This document shows positions 50,614 through 59,519 of a DNA stretch of 64,000 bases, piece by piece. Every line of letters begins with the position of its first letter. Position 1 is the stretch's first letter. The notes under the pieces were generated by a model that saw only the letters and a program-made list of their open reading frames with translations, was not told the DNA's origin and ran no database searches. The stretch is from contig NZ_WBMT01000007.1 in the NCBI RefSeq assembly GCF_008923185.1, forward strand, positions 62,001-126,000, read 5' to 3'. Source of the stretch: Actinomadura rudentiformis. Its GTDB lineage: Bacteria; Actinomycetota; Actinomycetes; Streptosporangiales; Streptosporangiaceae. A program made the translations under genes and the position numbers.

Positions 50614-51834
50614 TCACGCGTCCAGATGGGGCGGTGTGGTGGCGGCCGGCAGCCGGACGATGAAGGTGGCCCCCGCCCCAAGCCGGCCCTCCGCGGTGAT
50701 CGTGCCGCCGTGCCCGTCCACCACCTCCCGGACGAGGGCCAGGCCGAGACCGAAGCCCCCGGGACCGCCGACGAACCTGGTGAAGAGCCGTTCAGTGCCG
50801 CGTGGATCGAAGCCCTCGCCGTCGTCCTCCACCGTGAGCGTGACCATCGGCCCGCCCGCCAGGTCCAGCCGGATATGCCCGCCTGCACCGGTATGGCCGA
50901 GCGCGTTGTCGAGAAGGGCAGAGATCACGCGGCGCAGCGCGGATTCCGCCCCGAGAACGACGTGGTCGCCGGGCCCCTGCCGCTGGACCTCGATCGTCAC
51001 TCCGCGTGCCTCGGCCCGTGCCGCCTCAGCCACGGCGAGTTCGTCCGCGAGCGCGGCGAGGTCGACCGGTCGGCACGGCCGCTGCGTTCGCGCGAACTGC
51101 GCCGACAGCAGCAAGTCCTCCACGACCTCGCCGAACTGGCGGGTCCCGGCGACCAGCCGATCCACTTCCTCCGTCACGTCCTTCCCCTGACGCAGCCGGT
51201 GGGCGATGAGCTGCGCGCGGGTGTGCAACCGCGTCAATGGCGTACGCAGCTCGTGGCTGGCATCCGCCACGAACCGCCGCTGCCGCACGAGCGCCTCCCC
51301 CAGCGGAGCGATCGCCCGCCGCGCGAGCACCTGCCCGATCAGCAGCGAGCCGAGCAGGCCGCTGACCTCCGTGACGGCCAGCGTTTCCAGGAGCCGTCGC
51401 CTCTCCGCGTCCTGCTGCCGCAGGTCCATGACCGCTTGCACCACGGCGTCCCCGCGCCGCTCGGTGTGCACGAGGTAATCGTGCCCTCCGATCTCGGCCC
51501 GGTCACCGATCACGCTCTGCTCGCCGCGGGCGACCCGTCTCAGATCGGGCGTGAACGGCAGCTCCGGCGGGGCGCCAGGGGAACGGTGGACGGCGTTTCC
51601 ACGGACTTCGACGAGCCAGACGCAGCACGGCGGGTTGGCTACGCGCGCGCCGCGTGTCGCCGCCGCGAGGTCGCTGCGCGCAGCGGCGTCCTGGCCGCTC
51701 ACCGTGACGGTGTAGACCAGGGCCCCGGCCAGCGCGACGACCAGGGAGATCACTCCGGCGATCTGCAAGGTGATCATCCGCCGGGTCCGCAGCAGGAGGC
51801 GGCGTTCAGGATCGGAGTGGTCGCCGCCGTTCAC
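50614..51834 (-). CDS. Sensor histidine kinase
   Basis: A 406-residue membrane kinase: TM helices about 23-46 and 150-170, an extracytoplasmic domain with a CC pair (NPPCCVWLVEV), no long HAMP, HisKA with His194 in DASHELRTPL, and HATPase_c (LLDNALGHTG, GGFGLGLALV). Its start overlaps the stop of the response regulator by 4 bp. The pair is placed between the Rieske enzyme and the antiporter gene and may control either. Confidence 0.92.
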   Translation of the reverse strand: MNGGDHSDPERRLLLRTRRMITLQIAGVISLVVALAGALVYTVTVSGQDAAARSDLAAATRGARVANPPCCVWLVEVRGNAVHRSPGAPPELPFTPDLRRVARGEQSVIGDRAEIGGHDYLVHTERRGDAVVQAVMDLRQQDAERRRLLETLAVTEVSGLLGSLLIGQVLARRAIAPLGEALVRQRRFVADASHELRTPLTRLHTRAQLIAHRLRQGKDVTEEVDRLVAGTRQFGEVVEDLLLSAQFARTQRPCRPVDLAALADELAVAEAARAEARGVTIEVQRQGPGDHVVLGAESALRRVISALLDNALGHTGAGGHIRLDLAGGPMVTLTVEDDGEGFDPRGTERLFTRFVGGPGGFGLGLALVREVVDGHGGTITAEGRLGAGATFIVRLPAATTPPHLDA

Positions 51835-52520
51835 AGCTCGCCCACGCGGTAGCCGACGCCCCGCACGGTGCGCACCACGTCAGGACCCAGTTTGCTGCGC
51901 AGGTAGTAGACGTAGGTGTCGACGATCGACTCGGCCCGGGCGCCGTCGAACACACCGTGTCGCAACGAGGCACGAGTGTGCACTTGCCGGGGGCGGACGG
52001 CGAGTGCGCGCAGCAGACGGCACTCCTGGCCGGACAGCGTGACGTTCTCACCGGTCGGCATCCGTACGACCTGGCCTTCGGAGTCGAGCCAGCCGTCGCC
52101 CAGCGGCAGCAGCAGCGCCTGGTCGAGATTGCGGCGGTGCAGGGCCCTTACACGGGCCAGCAGCTCATCGACGTCGAACGGTTTGACCAGGTAGTCCTCG
52201 GCGCCCGCGTCCAGCCCGGAGACCCGGTCGGCGACGGTGCCGAAGGCGGTGAGCACCAGGGCCGGGACCGTCACGGCCTGCCGGCGCAGGCGGCGGATGA
52301 GCTCCACGCCGTCGAGCGCCGGCAGGCCGCGGTCGATCACCATCGCGTCGTACTTCCGCGTCAGGCCCAGGTGCAGCCCGCGCTGCCCCTCCAGGGCCAG
52401 GTCCACGGTGTATCGGTGTTCGGTGAAGAGGTCGACCAGCATCTGCCCGAGGTCGCGGTCGTCCTCGACGATGAGCAGCCGCCGAACGGGCCGGTCGGCT
52501 GATCCCGATGTCGCGGCCAC
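51831..52520 (-). CDS. OmpR-family response regulator
   Basis: A 229-residue regulator: receiver with acidic pair ED at 19-20, phosphoacceptor Asp63 in VIDRGLP and Lys113 in LVKPF; winged-helix output domain with SGQECRLLRALAVRP and GVGYRVG at the end. It precedes its kinase with a 4-bp overlap. Only about 70 bp separate it from the end of the antiporter gene, so transcription from the cluster upstream may read into it. Confidence 0.93.
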   Translation of the reverse strand: MAATSGSADRPVRRLLIVEDDRDLGQMLVDLFTEHRYTVDLALEGQRGLHLGLTRKYDAMVIDRGLPALDGVELIRRLRRQAVTVPALVLTAFGTVADRVSGLDAGAEDYLVKPFDVDELLARVRALHRRNLDQALLLPLGDGWLDSEGQVVRMPTGENVTLSGQECRLLRALAVRPRQVHTRASLRHGVFDGARAESIVDTYVYYLRSKLGPDVVRTVRGVGYRVGEL

Positions 52521-52587
52521 GCGTCAACGATCGCATCCGGCGTCCTTGGACCGCCAGAGATGGGGCAATTGTGGACAATTCGGGAGA

Positions 52588-53934
52588 TCATTGAACCGGT
52601 CCGGCGACTGACACGTCCGGCGACGGCTCCTGGGCGGGCTCGCGCCGTTCGGGACCCCGGCCGGGTTCGAGCCGTTCCGGCAAGGCCAGTTTGTAGAGGG
52701 GCAGGGCGCTCCCCGTCGTGATGATCGCGACGAGCACGAGCATGGCGAACAGCTCCTGCGTGATCATGCCGTGGAACAGGCCGATGTTGATGAAGATGAG
52801 GATCATCAGCCCGCGCGCGTTCATGAGCGCTCCCACCGCGTACGACTCGCGCCAGCTGAACCCCATCGCCCGCATCGACCATGCGCAGCCGAAGTACTTT
52901 CCGGCGAAGCCCGCGGCCATGATGGCGAGGAACGCCAGCAGCATGGTGCCGCCCGAGATGCCGCCGAGGTCGGTGTTGAGGCCGGAGAACGTGAAGAAGA
53001 CGGGCAGGAGCAGCGTCGAGACCACGCCCATCATCCGGTTGTGCAGCGCCTCGCGGAACGCGGGATCGCGGGGCATGGCCAGCCCGGCGAGGAATCCGCC
53101 GAACACCGCGTACACCCCGATCCAGTCGGTGAGCCAGCCCGCCATGAGCGGCACGAGGATGACAACGTAGATCGCTGACGGCCCGAGATCGCCCGTCCTC
53201 GCGAACTCCCGGCCCAGCGGCCGCAACAACCGGCGGACGACGACGAGCATGAGAACGGCGAATCCGGCGGTCAGCACGATGGTCTGCAGCGCGTCGTCCA
53301 GCCCCGACCCCAGGTGCACGGCGGTCAGCACGGCGAGAAGGCACCACGCGAGGGCGTCGTCCACGGCGGCTGCGAGCAGTGACAACCGTCCCGGCGGGGT
53401 GTTCTCCAACCCTCGCTCGTACAGGATCCGCGCAAGCATCGGGAACGCGGTCAGCGACAGGGCGCCTCCGACGAAGAAGGCGAACTCCACCCGGCTCACG
53501 TCAGGCCGCGACAGCGTGCCCCACAGGAACAGCCCCGCGCCGACGCCCAGGGTCAGCGACGGGATGACGCCTGACGCCGCCAGCAGCCCGGCCCGGCGCT
53601 CCTCCCCCGGCACTCGTGCGCCGTGATCCAGCCCGGCGCCGACAAGGAACATGTAGAGCGTCAGCCCGATCGTGCTCAGCACGTACAGGATCGGCCTGAC
53701 CTCGGCCGGGAAGATCGCCTTCTGCGCCTCCGGGAAAAGCGCGCCGAACAACGTCGGGCCGAGGAGCACGCCGGCGACCATCTCGCCGAGGACGCGCGGT
53801 TGCATCACCATCAGGGCCAGGCGGCCGCAGATTCCGGCCGTCAGCAGGATCACGACGATGGCGGGGAAGACCTTGAGCATCAGCTCGAGGTTGGGGTCAC
53901 CGCTGCTCGCGACGGCCTGGGCAAGTGGGGGCAT
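52588..53934 (-). CDS. Cation:proton antiporter (CPA2/KefB-like)
   Basis: A 448-residue membrane protein with about 12 TM helices. The CPA2 features include VLGEMVAGVLLGPTLFG in TM3, a conserved acidic pair in the AAAVDDALAWCLL helix, and LMNARGLMILI. These transporters exchange Na+ or K+ for protons. ATG 53934 has GGAG 9 nt upstream. The gene start overlaps the P450 stop by 38 bp, so it is the last gene of the ligase-oxidase cassette; it may export a product or balance ions, which is inferred only from position. Confidence 0.88.
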   Translation of the reverse strand: MPPLAQAVASSGDPNLELMLKVFPAIVVILLTAGICGRLALMVMQPRVLGEMVAGVLLGPTLFGALFPEAQKAIFPAEVRPILYVLSTIGLTLYMFLVGAGLDHGARVPGEERRAGLLAASGVIPSLTLGVGAGLFLWGTLSRPDVSRVEFAFFVGGALSLTAFPMLARILYERGLENTPPGRLSLLAAAVDDALAWCLLAVLTAVHLGSGLDDALQTIVLTAGFAVLMLVVVRRLLRPLGREFARTGDLGPSAIYVVILVPLMAGWLTDWIGVYAVFGGFLAGLAMPRDPAFREALHNRMMGVVSTLLLPVFFTFSGLNTDLGGISGGTMLLAFLAIMAAGFAGKYFGCAWSMRAMGFSWRESYAVGALMNARGLMILIFINIGLFHGMITQELFAMLVLVAIITTGSALPLYKLALPERLEPGRGPERREPAQEPSPDVSVAGPVQ

Positions 53935-55303
53935 GGGGGATCTCCGCTCCTGAGGTTCCTGAGAAGTGGCGTTCGCAGAGCCGCAGGCGGCGTGCGTGCA
54001 GGACCATGGCGGTGCCGAGGACAAGCTGGACGAGGCTGCGCCAGACGTCCTCCCACCGGTCGCGCAGCCGCATGAGCATCAGAGCCGGGCGGTACAGCAG
54101 AGTCGGGCGGGCCGCGGAGACCTGGCCGTCCCGCGGGATGAGCAGGGCAGGTCCACGGTTGGGCAGCGACCGGGTGTGCGAGGCGGATGTGGTGAGCACG
54201 TAGCGGCGAAGGATCTCCCGCGCCGCGACGCGCATGGTGATCGGCGCCATCCGCCAGGCCGGGCAGGGCCGGTTCGCGGCGACGCCGAACGGGATGTGGT
54301 TCACGTCCCGGCCGCTCGTCCGTACCGACGACCACCGGTCGGGATCGAACCGGTCGGGATCGGTGAAACCCTCGCGGTGGATCCGGGGATAGTCGAAGCA
54401 CACCACCGACCCCTCGGGAATGCGGACCCCGGTCCCGGTGAGCTCGATGTCGTCTGTGGTGACGCGGTGGGCGATGCCGAAGAGCGGGTAGAGCCGCAGC
54501 GTCTCCGCGATCACCTGGTCGAGATAGTGATCGTCATCGTCGGCGCGCACCTTGTCCTGTAGCTCGGGACGCTGGGCGAAGACCATCAGCAGGTGCGCCA
54601 TCGCCTCCGACATCTGGACGACCGCGGTGTTGAAGAACGTGCCTTGCAGGTAGAACACCTGCTCCCTGGCCGACAACCCCTCCGGGAGCGGGCACCGCAC
54701 CTCGTCCAGCCGTTCGGCGAGGTACGCGGTCAACCGGTGGCGCTTGTCCATATGCCGCAGCCCGCAACACTTGAGCGCGGTGACGACGTCGTTCGCGTTG
54801 CCCACGATCAGGTCGCGTGCCTCCGGGGGGCAGGGCCGGCCGAACACGAGCTCGTAGTAGAACGCCGCCCAGACCGGCATCATCAGGTCACGCAACCGGA
54901 CGAGCTCCCGGCCCGCCCGCACCTCGCTCGCGACGCATCGGCGGGTGAGATCTTCAGCCTCCCTGCGCCGGACGGCCAGGAAGGCGCGCGTGGCCTTGGC
55001 CACGGCGTCGTACCGTTCCCCCGCCTCCAAGTGCTCCTGGTGGACCTCGGCTCCAGGCGACAGCCAGTACCAGAACAGATCCGACAGTGCGGCTCCCTTG
55101 CTCCGGCCACCGGCCGCCGGATGGGAGTAGAGCTCCTTGAACTGCTCCACGCCCACCAGGTCCCCGGGGACGGTGATGGCTGCGTCCCCGTTGATCCGGG
55201 CGAAGACACGGACCCGCAGCGCCACGATCCGGCCGGGCAGCCACCACGGCAGGCTCACCACGGCGGCGATGAACGCACCGGCCGATCCCGCCTTGATCAG
55301 CAT
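53897..55303 (-). CDS. Atypical cytochrome P450-like protein with N-terminal anchor
   Basis: A 468-residue protein from ATG 55303. An N-terminal hydrophobic segment (about 5-24) may anchor it. P450 marks are present: Glu267-x-x-Arg270 in ETLRLYP, the DRFDPDRW segment and heme Cys347 in FGVAANRPCPAW. Other marks deviate: the I-helix reads GTFFNTAVVQ without the acid-threonine pair, and both glycines around the cysteine (FxxG, CxG) are replaced. A tail of about 80 residues follows the fold. It overlaps the oxidase gene by 7 bp. It may catalyse rearrangement or dehydration instead of monooxygenation. Confidence 0.82.
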   Translation of the reverse strand: MLIKAGSAGAFIAAVVSLPWWLPGRIVALRVRVFARINGDAAITVPGDLVGVEQFKELYSHPAAGGRSKGAALSDLFWYWLSPGAEVHQEHLEAGERYDAVAKATRAFLAVRRREAEDLTRRCVASEVRAGRELVRLRDLMMPVWAAFYYELVFGRPCPPEARDLIVGNANDVVTALKCCGLRHMDKRHRLTAYLAERLDEVRCPLPEGLSAREQVFYLQGTFFNTAVVQMSEAMAHLLMVFAQRPELQDKVRADDDDHYLDQVIAETLRLYPLFGIAHRVTTDDIELTGTGVRIPEGSVVCFDYPRIHREGFTDPDRFDPDRWSSVRTSGRDVNHIPFGVAANRPCPAWRMAPITMRVAAREILRRYVLTTSASHTRSLPNRGPALLIPRDGQVSAARPTLLYRPALMLMRLRDRWEDVWRSLVQLVLGTAMVLHARRLRLCERHFSGTSGAEIPHAPTCPGRREQR

Positions 55304-56337
55304 GGCCGTCGCACCATGCCCGGATCGAGGTCGTGCACGGACGCGCAGCCGCACAGCGTGAGGGCCTGCTCGATCTCGGCGCGCAACAGCTCGAGCACCC
55401 GGCCGGCGCCGCGTTCGCCGTCGGCCGCCAGGCCCCAGATGACCGGACGGCCGACCGCCACCGCGTCCGCCCCGAGCGCCAGCGCCTTCAGCACGTCGGT
55501 GCCGCGCCGCACGCCTCCGTCGAGCAGCACCGGGACGGCGCCGCACACCGCGGCCGCGATCTCGGGCAGCATCTCGATGGTGGCCGGGGTGGTGTCGAGC
55601 TGGCGCCCGCCGTGGTTGGAGACCATCACCGCCGCGGCGCCGTGCAGGATCGCCGTGCGGGCGTCCTCCGGATGCAGGATCCCCTTGAGGACGATCGGGA
55701 GCGCGGTGATCTGCCTGAGCCGGTGGACGTGTTCCCACGAGATCGAGGGCGACATGACGATCGGCCGGACACCGGCGTCCCCATCCCGCAGGTTTTCGCA
55801 GCACATGCCGTCCGGCAGGTCGTCGAAGCCGTGCCGGAGCTCGCGTTCGCGCCGCCCGCGCGCCGACGAGTCGACCGTGACGACCAGGGCCCGGCAGCCG
55901 GCCGCCTCCGCGCGCCGCACGATCGATTCGGTGAACGCCATGTCCGGCTGGATGTAGAGCTGGAACCACAACGTCGCCTCGGGCGCCGCCGCAGCCACGT
56001 CCTCGATGGCGACCGTCGACGCCATGCTCACGATCATGATCGTTTCGGCCGCGGCGACCGCCCGCGCCGTCGCGCGTTCGCCCTCGGGATGGGCCAGCCG
56101 GTGGAAGGCGGTCGGGGCGACCAGCACCGGCATCGAGGCCCGGCGGCCCAGCAACGTGACGTCCAGCTGGCGCTTCTCGGCCCCCCGCAGCACGCGCGGC
56201 AGCAGCGCCAGCCGTCCGAACGCGGCCTCGTTCGCCCGGAGCGTGACCTCGTCACCGGCGCCTCCGGCGAAGTAGTCGTAATGCGCCGGATCCAGCCGCT
56301 CGCGCGCCAGGGCCTCGAACTCACGCAGGCTGAACAT
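55297..56337 (-). CDS. FMN-dependent 2-hydroxyacid oxidase (lactate/mandelate type)
   Basis: A 346-residue TIM-barrel flavoenzyme of the glycolate oxidase/lactate dehydrogenase/hydroxymandelate oxidase family. Active-site residues are in place: Tyr128 (FQLY), Asp156, Lys218 (VLKGI), His242 and Arg245 in SNHGGRQLD. It oxidises an alpha-hydroxy acid to the keto acid with O2 or another acceptor. ATG 56337 overlaps the monooxygenase stop by 17 bp and its stop overlaps the P450 start by 7 bp. In biosynthetic clusters close relatives make keto acids for phenylglycine-type amino acids; the substrate here is not known. Confidence 0.9.
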   Translation of the reverse strand: MFSLREFEALARERLDPAHYDYFAGGAGDEVTLRANEAAFGRLALLPRVLRGAEKRQLDVTLLGRRASMPVLVAPTAFHRLAHPEGERATARAVAAAETIMIVSMASTVAIEDVAAAAPEATLWFQLYIQPDMAFTESIVRRAEAAGCRALVVTVDSSARGRRERELRHGFDDLPDGMCCENLRDGDAGVRPIVMSPSISWEHVHRLRQITALPIVLKGILHPEDARTAILHGAAAVMVSNHGGRQLDTTPATIEMLPEIAAAVCGAVPVLLDGGVRRGTDVLKALALGADAVAVGRPVIWGLAADGERGAGRVLELLRAEIEQALTLCGCASVHDLDPGMVRRPC

Positions 56338-57886
56338 GGCGGGCGAAGAAGACGCGCAGGGGCTCGACGTGCACCTCCTGGGAGGTCCACTCGTTCTCCA
56401 GGTTCTCCGTGATGTGGTGAACGACCGGCGGCGCACCCCCGAGCGGGTGATACCGGACCACCGGATGCAGATAGTGGCCCTCGGCCGCCCGTGCGGCGTC
56501 GTTCTGCCGGATCCGGCCTACCGCGATGTCGAACGGATCGACCTGGTCGTGCTCCGGTCCGTACTCAAGCGTGATCCTGAAGCACCCGCCGTCGTGCGGG
56601 ACCGGCGGGTCGAGATCGACCGGCACCTCTTCCAGGTAACGCGCCGCGCTCTGCCCGTCCAGGACGATGACGTCGCCCAGCAGCCCGAACTGCTGCCACA
56701 GCGCCGAAGTGCGGTTGACCCGTTCGATCACCGCGGCCGCGAGCGCCTCCGGCGTCGCCGGAAGCTCGCGGGACGGCCACGCGACACCGTGGTAGCGGTG
56801 CTCCATGATGCGGTGCAGCGCGCGGACGCCGTACCGGAAGCCGTGGATGAACCCGCTCGTGCCGTGCTTGAAGTCGCGGGACTGCGTGATCGTCCCGGCG
56901 AAGTAGAGATCGGGGACGTCGGTCGACTCGTACGCGGGCGTCACCGCCGGGAACCTGTCCTGGATCGTCAGCGCGGGGCGGCAGCCCGCCTCAAAGATCG
57001 AGCTGTCGAACCGGAAGCCGGTGCACACGATCACCCGGTCGTACGGGATGTCCTTGGTGACCTCGTTGGCGCGGGCGAAGCTCACCGTCACCAGATACGT
57101 GCCGTCCGCCTGCCGGTCCACACGCTTCACGTCGCCGTCGAGGAGCGCGTTCTGGGACTTGAGCTGGTACGTGTCGAGCAGGCCGTTGTTGACCGCGCGG
57201 AGGTGCCCGACGTAATGGGTCCGCCATGCCATGCGGACGGAGTTCGGACCGGCGACATGGATGACCGCGGCCGTCTCGATCAGGTTGTCCGCCGTCTCGA
57301 AGGCCGAGTTGCCCTTGCCGATGATGAGCACCCGCTGGTTGATGTAGTCGGCCGGATCGATGGACGCGGTGCCGTAGCCGTCGGCCATCTCGATGCTGGG
57401 GATGGCGGGGATGTTGGGCTGGGTGACGCCGGTCGCGACGACTAGCCGCCGAGCCTCGTACGTCCTGCCGTGCTGGTCGGCCACCTGGAAGACGCCCGTG
57501 TCCGCGGCACGGTCGATCTGGACGGCGCGCGTGTCGTAGACCACCGGCAGATCGCAGGCGCGGGCAAAGTCGCCGAGGTATCTCACCATGTCGTCCGCGT
57601 GCGGGAAGTACCGGTCGCTGTAGCGCGTGAACAGCAGCTCAGGGTCGTCCGACAGGAGCGAGTTCCAGTCCATCCGGAGGTTGAGCTCCGGATCGTCGTA
57701 GCCCGTGTACTTCTTGTTGATCGAGATGAGGGTGCGGTGGCGGGGGAAGGTCTTGAAGAACATGCCCGGCGCCGGTCCCGCTTCGAGGATCAGATGGCTC
57801 CGGTCGGCGCGGGTGAGGAAGTACCCCAGCTGGAGCCCCGCGGGACCTGCACCGATCACCAGATAGTCCAGGGTGTTGTCCGGCAC
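56321..57886 (-). CDS. Class B-type flavin monooxygenase
   Basis: A 521-residue flavoprotein. The FAD-binding motif GAGPAG (12-17) and the NADPH-binding motif GKGNSA (190-195) both occur, and the ATGVTQPN and FAGTITQSRDFKHG segments match FMO/N-hydroxylase-like enzymes (FOXRED2-like group). Such enzymes hydroxylate nitrogen or insert oxygen. A C-terminal extension of about 100 residues (VPHDGGCFRITLEYG to RVFFARHVQPA) is not part of the usual fold. It starts 39 bp after the ligase gene stop and overlaps the oxidase gene. Confidence 0.88.
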   Translation of the reverse strand: MPDNTLDYLVIGAGPAGLQLGYFLTRADRSHLILEAGPAPGMFFKTFPRHRTLISINKKYTGYDDPELNLRMDWNSLLSDDPELLFTRYSDRYFPHADDMVRYLGDFARACDLPVVYDTRAVQIDRAADTGVFQVADQHGRTYEARRLVVATGVTQPNIPAIPSIEMADGYGTASIDPADYINQRVLIIGKGNSAFETADNLIETAAVIHVAGPNSVRMAWRTHYVGHLRAVNNGLLDTYQLKSQNALLDGDVKRVDRQADGTYLVTVSFARANEVTKDIPYDRVIVCTGFRFDSSIFEAGCRPALTIQDRFPAVTPAYESTDVPDLYFAGTITQSRDFKHGTSGFIHGFRYGVRALHRIMEHRYHGVAWPSRELPATPEALAAAVIERVNRTSALWQQFGLLGDVIVLDGQSAARYLEEVPVDLDPPVPHDGGCFRITLEYGPEHDQVDPFDIAVGRIRQNDAARAAEGHYLHPVVRYHPLGGAPPVVHHITENLENEWTSQEVHVEPLRVFFARHVQPA

Positions 57887-57925
57887 GGTCGCCTCCGTGG
57901 GAGCGATGTGGTTGAACAGACAACC

Positions 57926-59428
57926 TCAATGCTCGCGGCGAATCCTCAGAGAACGATCAGAAAGCAGTGTGGGATCAGAAAGCAGGGCCGCCTTGTCGGG
58001 CTTGCCGCTGGCGGCGACCGGCACCCCGGACACGGTCGTGATCGTCTGTGGCACGCTGTCGGCGCCGAGCTCGGCGCGCACCAACGCGCGGAGCGCCTCG
58101 CGGTCCGGCTCCCGCCCGTCCACCGGTACGACGAACGCGTGGACGGCCTCGCCCGCCCGATCGTCCGGCGCTCCGACGACGTAGGCCTCCATGACGTCCG
58201 GATGGCGGGCCAGCGCCACCTCGATCGGCCCCGCGTACACCACCATCGCGTTCACCATGATCGCGTCGCGGGTGCGGCCGGTGAGATACAGGAATCCGTC
58301 CTCATCCAGGTGACCGAGGTCGCGCGTACGCAGCCAGCCGTCCCGCAGGGTGTCGCGGGTCTCCGCCTCGTCCGCCCAGTAGCCCGCCATCAGGTACGGG
58401 CTGCGCACATGGATCTCACCGTCCCGCAGGCTGATCTCCACACGCGGATGCGGGCGGCCGACAGAGGCCAGAACACCCTCGGGCCCGCGTGCAATATCTC
58501 CAGGAGTGAGCATCGAGATCGAGCCCGCCTCCGTCTGCCCGTACCCCTGGTAGACGACCGGCCCGAGCCGCCGCACCGCCGCCGCCAGCCGGTCCGGGCT
58601 GAGCGGCGAGCCCGAGACCATGAGCCCGCGCAGGCTGCCGACGTCCACCGGCTCGTCCCTGAGCACCTCCAGCATCCCGTGCAACCTCGGCACGGTGATG
58701 ATGGAGCCGGTGATCCCATGGCGTTCGATCGCGTACGGGAACAACGGCCGCCCGTCCTCCTCGGGGATCACGGCCGTGCCCTCCCCCAGCACGCACAATG
58801 CCAGGAACTCCATGACGACCATGCTGGCCAGCGTCCCGAACACCATGTACCGCTCGAACGCACCGGCGAGCTCCCGCGCGACCGGCGACCACAGCCGCGG
58901 CTGCCATGCCCAGTGCTCACCCAGCGCCCGATAGGTGATCGCGCACCCCTTCGGCCGCCCGGTGCTGCCGCTGGTGAAGTTCAACGCGGCGACACCATCC
59001 GGACGGGCCGTCACCTCCACCGGCAGCCGTTCACCGGCACATTCCTCAAGCGGCATGACCGGAATCGTCCCGGCCGCCGCGAGCAGCTCCGGCGTCGCGG
59101 TCGAACGATCCACGACAAGGGCCTCGACACCCATCCCGAGCACATGGGCGAGCTGCCCCGCCGCGTAGCCGGGCCGTACTCCCACCACCCTGCAACCCAG
59201 CACATGCGCACCCATATGCACAGCGAAGGCCTCGGGCGAGACGGCCGTGCAGATCGCGACTCCCTGTCCCGGCCCCAACCCGGCCTCGCGCAGCGCGTTC
59301 GCCCAACGCCAGATCAGCTCCAGCAGCTCACCCCGCGAAACGCTCCGGTCACCCTGCTCGAAGACCGTCCTGCCAGGCGAACTCCGCAGCGCATCAAGAA
59401 CAGACCCTGGAAAGCCCACACCGTCCAT
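57926..59428 (-). CDS. Adenylate-forming ligase (acyl-CoA/aryl-CoA synthetase-like)
   Basis: A 500-residue class I adenylating enzyme. The AMP-binding motif FTSGSTGRPKG is at 151-161, YGQTEAG in the centre, GWLRTRDLG (hinge) and the catalytic Lys at about 476 in ASGKPDK. It activates a carboxylic acid as AMP ester and then transfers it to CoA or a carrier; no carrier-protein gene is seen nearby, so CoA is more likely. It is the first gene of the five-gene overlapping cassette and is divergent from the sulfotransferase gene. The acid cannot be predicted without structural alignment. Confidence 0.9.
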   Translation of the reverse strand: MDGVGFPGSVLDALRSSPGRTVFEQGDRSVSRGELLELIWRWANALREAGLGPGQGVAICTAVSPEAFAVHMGAHVLGCRVVGVRPGYAAGQLAHVLGMGVEALVVDRSTATPELLAAAGTIPVMPLEECAGERLPVEVTARPDGVAALNFTSGSTGRPKGCAITYRALGEHWAWQPRLWSPVARELAGAFERYMVFGTLASMVVMEFLALCVLGEGTAVIPEEDGRPLFPYAIERHGITGSIITVPRLHGMLEVLRDEPVDVGSLRGLMVSGSPLSPDRLAAAVRRLGPVVYQGYGQTEAGSISMLTPGDIARGPEGVLASVGRPHPRVEISLRDGEIHVRSPYLMAGYWADEAETRDTLRDGWLRTRDLGHLDEDGFLYLTGRTRDAIMVNAMVVYAGPIEVALARHPDVMEAYVVGAPDDRAGEAVHAFVVPVDGREPDREALRALVRAELGADSVPQTITTVSGVPVAASGKPDKAALLSDPTLLSDRSLRIRREH

Positions 59429-59519
59429 CGTTCAGCTCCATTGCCACGGCGGTCATATCGACATACAACCGGCTCATCACCCCGCAACGTAGACGGCGCA
59501 GATCAGAAGAGGATCAGAT

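Noticed and set aside
55304-55969. N-terminal extension of the P450 frame
   Set aside because: It lies wholly inside the 2-hydroxyacid oxidase gene in another frame and is low-complexity; ATG 55303 fits the usual gene overlap.
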